From Nannochloropsis oceanica (taxonomy: Eukaryota > Sar > Eustigmatophyceae > Eustigmatales > Monodopsidaceae), in the NCBI GenBank assembly GCA_004519485.1, contig CP038134.1, forward strand, positions 1,054,001-1,118,000: a stretch of DNA of 64,000 nt. The letters are read 5' to 3'. Positions 1 through 9,251 of the stretch are shown in pieces. The notes beneath the pieces were generated by a model, which searched no databases, had not been told where the DNA came from, and saw only the letters and a program-made list of their open reading frames with translations. The position numbers and the translations under genes were made by a program. The first letter of the stretch is position 1, and every line of letters starts with the position of its first letter.

Positions 1-2210
1 AACATGTCCGCATCCATGAAGTGGTAGAGGGTGCTGCGGACATCCATTCTGCCGTGGTAGGATACCCGGATACGTTGTTTTCGTATTGTCCTGTTGGAAA
101 GATGAGGGAGGGAGCGAGGACAGAAGGGAGGGGAGGGGGAAGAGAAATCATCTGGTGTTGACAAGATTACATGAAATGCCATGGTTCTCCGATAAGGGCC
201 AGCCACATGTTTCATCCAATTAGCAACAGTAAGGATGGAGTCGAAGGGGGCATGGAATATGGGGGACGCGCAGGGATGAAGCGAGATAGGGAGGGAAGGC
301 AAACCTACCTGGTTTGATAAGTATTATTGGCAATTCCCATTGCCCCTTCGATCCCACTCTCCTCCTCTCCTTCTTTTCTCAGCCCCTCCTCTTCCCTCCC
401 TTCTTGCCTACTTTCCTTCTCCTTCTTCACTCTGTTCACCACTGATTCCTCTACTATGGCTATCTCCTCCCTGAAAATATCCGTTAAAATGGGAAATGGT
501 GCCCCCTGACCCACCGATCTACTCTTATTTATTCTTTCCCCCTTCTTCACGACCACCTCCGCCTCTTCAACCTGCTCTTCCTTGTTCTTTTCTAGCACCA
601 CCATCTCCTTGTCCTCTACCTCCTCCTCGTCCGTTATTTTCGCAGTCGACTCCTCTTCAATCTGCTCGTCCCCTTCTCTTTCTACCACCACCACCTCCTC
701 CAACTTTTCGTCCTTATTATTCTTCTCCTCATCCTGTTCTTGCTTCTCTCCTTGTGCCGCAACCGCCTCCTTCTTTTCCTTCTCCTTTTGAAGTTTCGCT
801 TTGTGCTCCTGTTTGAAGATTTCTGCATTCCTTTTCTCCTCCGTGGCCTTTTCCAACTCGATAATCGCATCTTCCTCGTAGAAAAAGTGATAGTGCATGC
901 AGTCAAACCCCACCAGCGCCGTACCCACACCCTTCTTCAAATTTTCGAAGAACAATGCATCTGTCTGGTGCAGCATTTCATCCCCAATCCGCAAATGTAC
1001 TGCCACATTATAACACTGCTGCTCCTCCTCCTCCTCCTGCTGCTGCTGCTGCTCTTGCCGTACCCCGCCCTCCTTTCCGTCCTCTTGTGCGTCACTCCAC
1101 ACCAACCTAGGAATGGCCTCGGGCCTCAATTTAAGCATCCAACAGCGGACTAGGTCCCTGATTCGGGTATACTGTGGCTCTCCAAGGAAGTAACAACTTT
1201 CCTCGCGGAAGTCACCGCACACGTCCATGTCAATGGTCATGAGAAGGTTGCACCCTGTCTCTCCTCCCTCCTTCCCGCCCTCCTGCAGTTTACCTCCTGC
1301 CTTCAGCCAGGTGATCTTATCACGGTAGCTCCCTGGGTGGTCAGCATTAATTCGGCGCAGGGTTGGATAGTGCTCTAAGTAAAGAGGAAGGTGGGAGGGA
1401 GGGAGGGAGGGAGGGATCAGACGTAAACCCATAATCGACAAGAGCATTTATCTTTAAATGCTGGAGACAAGAGTTTAACAGGGTGAAAGAAAGAAAGCAA
1501 GGGAAGCGAGATATGAGGGGTGAGAAGACCTTACCTATTACATCCTCTAGCCTGGGAAGCGAAGAGGCGAAGGGGAGGAAGTCTTCCAGACCCGTGTAGT
1601 TCCCATGTTTGCCATTCACGGTGTGCATGTCCAGAAGGAGGGGGACACTGTCGGTGTCAAGAGCCACAAGAATGACAATAGCAAGTTGAAGGAAGCGATC
1701 TCCAAGGCCCCTTTTTGCGATGAGATTGATGTTGGTGAAGCGGGGGCAGGAAGGGTCTACTTCAGTGAGCGGGTAGTCACACGTGGGATGAAAGGAGGAG
1801 GATATGAGGGAGGAGGGTAGGGAGGAAGTAGCAGGGAGAGAGACAGGAGCTGACTGAGAGGAAGAAGCAGGGAATGAGGCGTAAGCAGACGCAGAGGAAG
1901 AAGAGGGGAAAAGTGCAGGGCCGGAAGAGGAAGCATTGGAGGACAAATGGAGGTGGGAAAGGGACGACGTGAAGTTGAGACCGGATAGGAAGTTGCCTCT
2001 CGGTTGTTGCTGATTCCACACAAAGACAAAATTAGTGCTGTAGAAGGCAAGAATCGCCAAGAGTGGTATCAGGAGGTAGGGGCCACGACGGGCAGTGGTA
2101 GCCATTGTGACAGGCGAAGAAGTCGAATCGGCCAGCACGGGAAGCCGTACTACTTCCGACATGATGGAGCAAGGAAAAACCCCCCATGCGAACTGACCAG
2201 GGAATGCCAC
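1..2210 (-). CDS. Fucosyltransferase-like type II membrane protein, 3' end cut by window edge
   Basis: Three exons are visible: 2210..1535, 1374..309 and 90..1 (continues beyond the window). About 610 residues are seen. The start at 2210 gives an N-terminal hydrophobic anchor (LLIPLLAILAFYSTNFVF) after about 45 residues; in-frame ATGs at 2162 and 2102 are alternatives. A Ser/Ala-rich stem follows, then a luminal domain with NLIAKRGLGDRF and, in exon 2, VAVHLRIGD. The last fits the HxRxGD nucleotide-sugar motif of GDP-fucose-using fucosyltransferases. Exon 3 carries RVSYHGRMDVRSTLYHF, a plausible C-terminal part of the same fold. Between the HLRIGD motif and exon 3 lies an insertion of about 170 residues very rich in Glu and Lys, unusual for a catalytic domain. 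The likely site of action is the Golgi. The motif and topology are seen; donor and acceptor are inferred. It could be another GT-B transferase. Confidence 0.6.
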
Positions 2211-3447
2211 GACTTCTTGTAGTATTGATCAGTACATATGCATGCCTTATCTTACACAATTTATCCCGGCGTCTCGTGGTACCCCAGGCGACGCTGTTAT
2301 CGGGAGAGGGGAATGGGGATTTGATTTGTCAGTGATGTTTTTGCGCACTGCGCAGGTACGAATATCCTTGTACATCGACGGCAAGTGCATACAAGGAATG
2401 CTGTTTCCTGGACCAGGCATGTCTTCGGTGGTTTTGTCGCTAAAATTGACCAGCATATCAACAGACAAGCCTGCTTGTCGTCGTTTAAGGCCGCATCGCC
2501 TCGCTTCTGGCAATATCAGAAACGGCCCCCCGTTGATGATCATCATCAACCGTTTCAACGACCTGGCCATGTCGTGGTAAGAGTGCCCCTTCAGTTCCTG
2601 CCACCTGATCAGAAGAGGGTTGCACACAATTGAATTAGAAACTGATTTGGACCTTAACTCCAGAATTATACAGATATCAACAAAGCAAGCACATTTTACC
2701 GTTGGGGATTGGTGTGAAAATATTTTTTGCCCGTATTTTAGGGTCAGGAAGAATGCCCCCCCTCAAGGGGTGGGCAGAAATCGCTCAAATTCGGATTCTG
2801 CCACCTCATGTGGGCAGTCTTTCGTGACAAATCGACACACAAATCACCGAAATGCGCCCACCGCAAGACCCTACAACCGTTGTGCCGCCTATGAGTGTAA
2901 TGGTACTATGTGCTGGGATAATATTCAAGTCGCCTGACACTCCTTTTCCTCCCTCCTACACCGAACAGGTTCAAATTTTGATGGAACCTAAGCGCCAAGA
3001 ACGAGCATGTGTCGGGCATTCTAGGACTCTCCTCGTAAAAAACCTGTCAAAGCCACTAGGAAAATCGGGAAAATAAGGAAAGAATATACAAAATTTGTTT
3101 TTGTAGGAAGGCTTTCCCTCGTGTGTAATTTGTAATATGTGTTTGTGCTCTGGTAGGTAGCATTTTTCTGCAGGTATAGGTTGCACGCGACAATTTTAGG
3201 AATGAAGGAAATTACAGGAAAAAGAACTAAACAGAAGAGTTCCAGTAATCGTGCTTAGCCATCGCATTGTTGATTTCCACTGGTTGGATACCCTCAACGT
3301 GTCAACTATTTTTAACTTAATTTTCAGCATCTTTTTCCTTCTTCTTCTATGCTACGCCCTTCTTCTTCTATACTTGAATCCTTTACATGGTATTACACTG
3401 ACCTTCCTCGCACACCCCTCCATTCCCACCTGCCTATTTCCGCTTCT
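2211..3447. other. Intergenic stretch, no supported gene
   Basis: This lies between the 5' end of the fucosyltransferase-like gene and the 3' end of the TFIIH p34 gene, both on the minus strand. It holds overlapping short open frames on both strands (for example 2247-2627 minus) without recognisable domains, plausible splice sites or a hydrophobic pattern. It presumably contains the promoter of the left gene and the 3' UTR of the right one. Confidence 0.5.
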
Positions 3448-5014
3448 CTACTCCCTACCCATCTTCCCTCCTCCTCCTCCTCCTCCTCCTCCTCCTCTTC
3501 CTCCTCCTCCTCCTCCACCCCCTTTTGGCGGTCTAGCCGGTGTCCCACACGTGGGACATTCTTTGGTAAAGGCACAAAAAATACTCAGGCACACCGAGCA
3601 GACATAGGCCTGCTCCACTGCCCGTCGATGGCAAAAACACGCCGCGCGAAAATCAACTGACTCTTGCTTGGGTAACCTCAAGACTTGTCTGAGGCGATGG
3701 GAAGGGAGGAAGAGGTGAAGGAAGTACTGAAGAAGGGCAGAAGGCCGCTCAGGGCGTATATATATGCCCCCGGTAATGTAGGAGGCTTGCTGCAGGAAAG
3801 AGGAGTCTTTCCTGTGTTGCGAGGAGGAGGCGGAGGAGGGATGGAGGGAAGAAGGGAGGGAAAGGACGGCTGCATCAATGGGAACGGAGGAACGGTGTGA
3901 GGAGAAGATGCAGTTCATAAAGGCATTGTAGTCTCCGTGGACGTCAGGCGAGGCTTGCAAGACCAGCATGCGCGCAGCAAGAGGGGAAGAGGAGGAGGAA
4001 GAGGAGGAAGAGAGGGAGGTCTCGCGGGCAGTGCGTTGGATGTAGCAGAGGCCTTTGGAAAGGGCTTGCGATATGAGGGAGCCGTGGCGGCGTCGTTTTG
4101 ATGCGGTGGAGTTCTGTTTCTTTTCATTTTGTTTTGGGGCGCTGGTGAGGGAGGAGGGGGAGGAAGAGGAGGAGAAGGAGGAGGAGTGACCGTTTGTTTC
4201 TTGTTCCATTGCTGAGGACGCGATGCCTGCCGAGTCATTATGTCTATCGTCTTGTGCGTCTTCGAATTCTTTGGAGGTTAGGAGCCGATTCAGTCCCTCT
4301 ACTACTGCTTGGCTGACGCGGTCGGCGAGGCTGGCTGCTAGGAATGCTGCTGCTCCTGTTGCTGCTGCTGCGGCTGCGGCAGGTCCGTGTGCTACTGGTG
4401 TTTTAGCAGTTATTTGGTTGCTGCTGCTGCTCTTGCTGTTAATGTTCGGTACTGCTGGTAATGAGGAAGAAGGGCAAGGAGGAAGAGGAGGAGAAGAAGG
4501 AGGAGGAGGATAAAGAAACTCACTCCTGTCTGGGAGCGTTGCCAGGACTGCCACCCGATTCGCTCGATGTGTTAATAAGTAGGCGTCGATGAAGATGAGC
4601 ACCGTATCCAGGAGGTGGGGAAAGGTGATAAGGTTTTTCGCAGAGGGGGGCAGGGACGGGTCGCCGGCACGGGCGCGTTCGCCTGTCACTGTAGGAAGAG
4701 ATCAGAAGGGAAGGAGCAGGGGGACAGAAGAATTAAGGACTGGCACTTGCAGCATGCGAAGGATTTGGAAAAGTATGGGGATGATCGTCCAAAGAGGAGG
4801 AGGAGCGGGGATGGCGCACAGGTAAGGTAAGGGGTCAGGGCAAGGGTTGTAATAGCTGGTTGGCCAAGGGCAGATGGGGGAGGGAGGAAGGCGGAAAGGA
4901 AGAGGGGCACTTGAACCGCAACATACCATGAATGTGATGCCAGCTGGTAGGGTCCGCGTCAATGACAATTACTAGGATGCTCGGTTCCTCTTCCTCCAGG
5001 CCGGCCTCTATCAT
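3448..5014 (-). CDS. GTF2H3: TFIIH core subunit p34/Tfb4 (GTF2H3)
   Basis: Two exons, 5014..4927 and 4688..3448, about 442 residues. Exon 1 encodes SILVIVIDADPTSWHHIH, the vWA-like opening of this family. The intron is GT-AG in phase 1. Exon 2 continues with TVLIFIDAYLLTHRANRVAVLA and SEFLYP. Near the C-terminus come HGDYNAFMNCIFSSHR and GGIYIRPERPSALLQYFL, then a cysteine cluster (CFCH, CSVCLSIFC, CPTC) matching the C4 zinc finger of Tfb4. The protein belongs to the TFIIH core used in transcription initiation and nucleotide excision repair in the nucleus. It is longer than the usual ~300 residues because of Ser/Gly/Ala-rich insertions between the vWA blocks. It also ends in a poly-Gly tail encoded by a GGA repeat. 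The gene is head to head with eIF3h. Confidence 0.9.
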
Positions 5015-5553
5015 GCTGTCCTTGCCTTAGCCCGTTGGAGAAGCAAAGGTAGGAGGAGGGGATGGTGAGCGCAAGAGTTTGTTTTGTTTCGCACGCTGCT
5101 TGTATATCGTCGGCATAATTTCTATTTCCTCCTTCTCCTCTTACTCCTCCTTATCCTCTTTGTATCTTGGAACGTGCATGTCTTCAAAAATAGAGCACAA
5201 TAGGCAATGGCATTGACGGAGCGGCGTTCCTTCCATCAGCGAAGCCAGCTCCTCCTCCCGGAGCCGCTCAGACGAAGCTAGAGATAAAATTTCTCCTTGT
5301 CTCGACCACACCTGCGGCCACCCAAAGCAACACACACCACACACAGAACCTTGCAGACTCTGTGTTTGTAGCGGACGCGGGAGCACCCGGCAATTGATTT
5401 TGCTTCTGATTAGCCTCCTCACCCATTCTCAGAATCCACTCGTTGCCACCCACCATCATCATCCATCATTTTGTTCTTCACCCTGCAAGCCTCCTACTTA
5501 CCCTGCACACCCACACTTCCAACTTCCACCGACACAACTACACAGAGGTAGCC
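5015..5553. promoter_or_regulatory. Shared upstream region of GTF2H3 (-) and eIF3h (+)
   Basis: 539 bases separate the two start codons, which point away from each other, so both promoters and 5' UTRs must lie here. The interval has CCT-rich patches and no clear TATA box. No gene is supported in it. That a bidirectional promoter drives both genes is inference from spacing. Confidence 0.5.
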
Positions 5554-6672
5554 ATGGACCCATCGACGGACCTTCCCCCTCCTTCCACCACCTCGACGCG
5601 TGGCCTCATCTCCGAGGTGCAAATCGACGGGGCTGCTTTGCTCCGCATCGTCAAGCACTGCGAGGACAACTTGCCAGGGGCCTCCACCGGGGCATTATTG
5701 GGCCTGGACGTGCCAAAAGAGAATGGTAAGATGGTGATGCAAGTCACGTACGCCTTCGCCTTGCCTCGAGGCCGGGACGCGGGCTATCAAGATGAGAGGC
5801 CTGGGCACAACCGACAGGAGGAGGAGGAAAACGAGGAAGAACGCAGCGAGCTGGCAAAGCACGAATACAAGAAGCACATGATGAAGATGCTTAAAGAAGT
5901 GAATGTGGATAGTAATATGGTAGGTTGGTACCGTACTATGCAATTGGGGCATTTCTCCGAGGGGGGAAGCAAGGTAGACGCGTCGGGCTTGCGGGCGCAA
6001 CGCACGCTGTTTGACGTGCCTCCTGCTTTGGTGGATGAGATGGCCGAGACGAATATCGTCTTACTCTATGACCCGGTGCAGACAGCAATGGGTGATTTGA
6101 CAGTGAAGGCCTACAGGCACTTGCGGACGCCGACCACGAGGGAGGAGGTGGAGGGTGTGGTGTCGTTCAAAGACCTTCTGGAGGAAATTCCTGTGGTGAT
6201 TCGCAATGCTGGGATTGTGTCTGCCTTCCTTTGGGATATGCAGCAGGAGACGACCCCCGTGGCTGCTGCTCCTGCTGCTGCGACTAGACAAGGAGAGGTG
6301 GGAGGGGTGGATGCGGATTTCACAAAGTTGGATTTGTCGTTCAATCCGTTTTTGTCAAGGAATTTGGAGTTGTTGAGTGAGGAGGTGGATCGAATGGCTG
6401 GACAGTTGGAGAAAATTAAGAGATTTGCCACTGGACAGGGAGGGAGGGGCGGCTACCATCAGAGGGAGCATCGTTCATGGGGGAAGCGGAGGGAGGAGGA
6501 GGAAGAGAGGAATGCAGAGCCTAACCGGGTGGAGACTGTGATGACAGCCACACAGATCGATGCGTACTGCTCGCAGATTTCGTCGTTCAGTAAGAGCGGC
6601 GTCTCCAAGCTGTATTTGGTGGGGAGCTTGCATAAGGAGGCAGGGGTGGAGGGGAGGGAGGGGGACAAGTAG
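5554..6672 (+). CDS. eIF3h: Translation initiation factor eIF3 subunit H
   Basis: Single exon, 372 residues from the ATG at 5554 (MDPSTDLPPPSTTS). The frame is open upstream to 5443, but that leader looks like 5' UTR. An MPN domain starts with VQIDGAALLRIVKHCEDN and GASTGALLGLDV. The segment MVGWYRTMQLGHF replaces the HxH metal motif of active JAMM proteases, as expected for the inactive MPN of eIF3h. TNIVLLYDPVQTAMGDLTVKAYR and NPFLSRNLELLSEEVDRM are typical of the family middle and C-terminal helix. It acts in the cytosol in the eIF3 complex with the other MPN subunit (eIF3f). Length is close to the family norm (~350). A CTG/GCT-coded Ala stretch and a Gly/Arg/Glu-rich stretch lie in the C-terminal third. 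Confidence 0.93.
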   Translation: MDPSTDLPPPSTTSTRGLISEVQIDGAALLRIVKHCEDNLPGASTGALLGLDVPKENGKMVMQVTYAFALPRGRDAGYQDERPGHNRQEEEENEEERSELAKHEYKKHMMKMLKEVNVDSNMVGWYRTMQLGHFSEGGSKVDASGLRAQRTLFDVPPALVDEMAETNIVLLYDPVQTAMGDLTVKAYRHLRTPTTREEVEGVVSFKDLLEEIPVVIRNAGIVSAFLWDMQQETTPVAAAPAAATRQGEVGGVDADFTKLDLSFNPFLSRNLELLSEEVDRMAGQLEKIKRFATGQGGRGGYHQREHRSWGKRREEEEERNAEPNRVETVMTATQIDAYCSQISSFSKSGVSKLYLVGSLHKEAGVEGREGDK

Positions 6673-7802
6673 GGAGGGAGGGAGGGGCGGGAGGGGAAGG
6701 AAGACTTCAGGTGGGGGAATGGGGCGGGGAGAAGATGCGGCTAGGACAAGTTTTAACAAGAATGAAATACGCGAGAGAGCAAAGACCATAATAATATGTG
6801 TACGGTCGTTCAAGGCAAGTGAGAGGTAGTGGTGAGGTGTGCGAATGCGCCGATAGTTGATGGATTTGTGTCGAACACAAAATATGAGTCCGTTTCTTTC
6901 TTTGAACTTTCCATCTTTCGCGCGTTCATTCCATGGTCTCCTTGAGATCCAGCTGCTCCCTCACCACTACTCCTTCTCCTCCGACTTTCTCCCGCTCTCT
7001 TCCTCTCGCAACCGCTTCCCTCCTTTTCTATTGCTTCGTTTTCTTTTTCGCTTTCTTCTTTCTTGTCCTTCTTCTTCTGTTTCGTCATTTGGAGCGATTC
7101 TGTTCTCATGTCATCTTCTCTTTCATCTTATAATCTTCAGGCCACCCTTTCCCTCTTCCCTTCTCCTCCTTGCTCTTCCTCTCTCCATGCATCACTCTAA
7201 CGTGTCAACAACCACAACCGCCTCCTCTTGCGTAGTCATCACAACTCCCGCTTCTCTCACATAGCGCTCTCCTTCCATCCCTCCCTTCATTTCCTCCTTC
7301 CCTCCTTCCATGGAGCTCGCCACTTAGTGATTGAAAAGACCACAAGTCCGCCGTCACATTGACTGCATTCATCATCAGCGTACATACGCACATACTCAAT
7401 CCCTGATATATTATAACTACCGCGCACACGCACACTCACCTACCACCCACACCATCACCACCACCAACACGAGGTGGAGAAGGAGGAGGAGGAGGAGGAG
7501 AAGAAAGAGGAGAAGGATACCTCCTTTGATAAAATAATTATGTATAGTAATATATAGACAAAACACTGCGGTGCTCATCCTCCCTCCCTCCCTCCCTCCC
7601 TCCTACCAGCCCTCCCTCAAAACTATCCGCCCTATTTGCTGACAAAAGACAAGACTCACTGCAGACTAATCCTTCCCTCCTCCTCCTCCTCTTCCTCCAA
7701 TTCCTCCTTCTTCTCCCTCATCGTGGTCGCTCACCCACCGACAAACATCCGTGAATCCCTCCCTCGCTCGCTCCCTCCCTCCCTCCCTCCCTCCCTCCCT
7801 CC
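6673..7802. other. Intergenic stretch between convergent eIF3h and gltD
   Basis: Both flanking genes end here. It contains C/T-rich blocks, an AGG-rich stretch near 7475-7520 and CCCT tracts near 7580-7600 and 7760-7802. Short open frames on both strands are low-complexity and unsupported. It presumably carries both 3' UTRs. Confidence 0.5.
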
Positions 7803-9151
7803 CTACATAGCCCCAATATAAGCTTCGTCTTCCGTGACCTCGGACTTTTCTGTGAGACGGGAGGGAGGGAGGGAGGGAGGCAGGGAGGGAGGCAGGGAGG
7901 GTGGGAAGCATATAAGTCGGTGAACCCCAAGGGGGAAAAGGTTTGGAAAACTGGAAATGGATAGAGAAAGGAGGGAGGGAGGGAAGGAGGGAGGAAGGGT
8001 GGAAAGAAGGAAAGGGGGTAGCGAGAGAGTGGTTGAAGGAGGAAGGGAAGGAAGGAGGGAGGGAGGGGAAGACCCACCGATCAAGAACTTGTTCACGCTC
8101 TCCGCCACGCCTCGGCCTTCATTGATGGCCCATACCACCAGAGACTGACCCCTCCGACAGTCGCCCGCGGCGAAAACCCCGTCGATGTTCGTCCTGTAGT
8201 CGCCGTATTCTGCGCGGATGTTGTGGCGCTGATCCACGTCCAGGGAGAGGGCTTGTGGGATGGTCACTGGAGTGAGGGAGGGAGGGAGGGAGGGAGGGAG
8301 GGAGGGAGGGAGGGAGGGAGGGAGGGAGGGAGGGAGGGAGGGAGGGAGGGAGGGAGGGAGGGAGGGAGGGAGGGAGGGAGGAGGGGAAAAGAAAGGAAGG
8401 GGGGGGGTGAGATGAGGACCGGCAGCGCGAAGTCCTTCGTATTATCGTCGGAAGCAGCGACGGGGAGGGAGGGAGGGAGGGAGGGAGGGAGGGAGGGTGT
8501 ACCTTCAGGGTTCATGAATCCCATGGCGAGAATAACGAGGTCGGCCGGCCACTCCTTCTCCGTGCCGGCGATCGGTTTTATGCCCTTGGATGACACCTCC
8601 ACGTTCACCGTCACCAAGCCCTTGACGTTGCCCTGCAAGCAAGGGAGGGAGGGAGGGAGGGAGGGAAGGGTGAGGAAACGGTGCTAGGCTCCTCAATTAC
8701 GAAAAATTCATTCTTTTCCTTCTCCCTCCCTCCTCCCATCTCTCCCATCCCTCCCTTCCTCCCTCCTTGCTTCCTTCCCTCTTTCCCTCCCTACCTTCTC
8801 GTCCCTGAGGAACTCTTTGGTCATGACTGAGTACTCCCGCGGGTCCTTGCCGAAGACCGCTTGCACCTCTGCAGGGAGGGAGAGAGGGGGGGAGGGAGGG
8901 AGGGAGGGAGGGAGGGCGGGAGGGCCGATCGAGATGTGGCTGACTTGGCAAGAACAAGGACGACTAGGAGGGAGGAAAGGAGGGAGGGAGGGAGGGAGGG
9001 AGGGAGGGAGGGCACGAACCGGCGTGGCCGTAATCCGTGCCATAAATTTTCGGCCACTGGGGCCAGGGATTGTGGGGAGCCCGCTCGTTGGGAGGTCGCG
9101 GCATGAGCTCGAAGTTAACGATGGACTTGCATCGGTGGCGCATGGAAGTGC
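7803..9151 (-). CDS. gltD: Glutamate synthase small subunit (GltD-type), C-terminal part; 5' part lost in gap
   Basis: Five exons: 9151..9020 (entering the gap), 8868..8795, 8632..8503, 8266..8078, 7849..7803; 190 residues. All junctions are GT-AG and keep phase. The sequence runs [62 protein letters not shown], then [19 protein letters not shown]. The last is the NAD(P)H/FAD-binding signature of GltD and of the small-subunit half of plant and fungal NADH-GOGAT. About 285 N-terminal residues (the iron-sulfur and FAD parts) would lie in or beyond the gap. The subunit passes electrons from NAD(P)H to the large subunit for making glutamate from glutamine and 2-oxoglutarate. It ends as its own protein (EDEAYIGAM, stop). 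The intron 8267-8502 holds the longest GGGA tract in the window. Confidence 0.92.
8275..8381. repeat. (GGGA)n tract, about 107 bp, in a gltD intron
   Basis: An almost pure tetranucleotide repeat, GGGA on the plus strand and so CCCT in the sense of the minus-strand gene, lying in front of the 3' splice site at 8267. It is the longest uninterrupted example of a class of tract that recurs in introns between 7.5 and 47 kb. Confidence 0.95.
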
Positions 9152-9251
9152 NNNNNNNNNNNNNNNNNNNNNNNNNNNNNNNNNNNNNNNNNNNNNNNNN
9201 NNNNNNNNNNNNNNNNNNNNNNNNNNNNNNNNNNNNNNNNNNNNNNNNNNN
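9152..9251. other. Assembly gap, exactly 100 N
   Basis: Positions 9152-9251 are N. A round 100 usually marks a scaffold gap of unknown size. Coding sequence of two genes runs into it from both sides, so the true gap must be several kilobases or the join is wrong. Confidence 0.98.

Noticed and set aside
2247-2627. 126-codon open frame on the minus strand with ordinary-looking composition
   Set aside because: No domain, no start context, overlapped by equally long frames on the other strand, and no partner exons found.
8223-8687. Long open frames made of REGG or SLPP repeats, here and at many places between 7.5 and 47 kb
   Set aside because: The GGGA/CCCT tetranucleotide has no stop in any frame, so tracts create false open frames. 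True exons are picked out by conserved protein sequence and phased splice sites.
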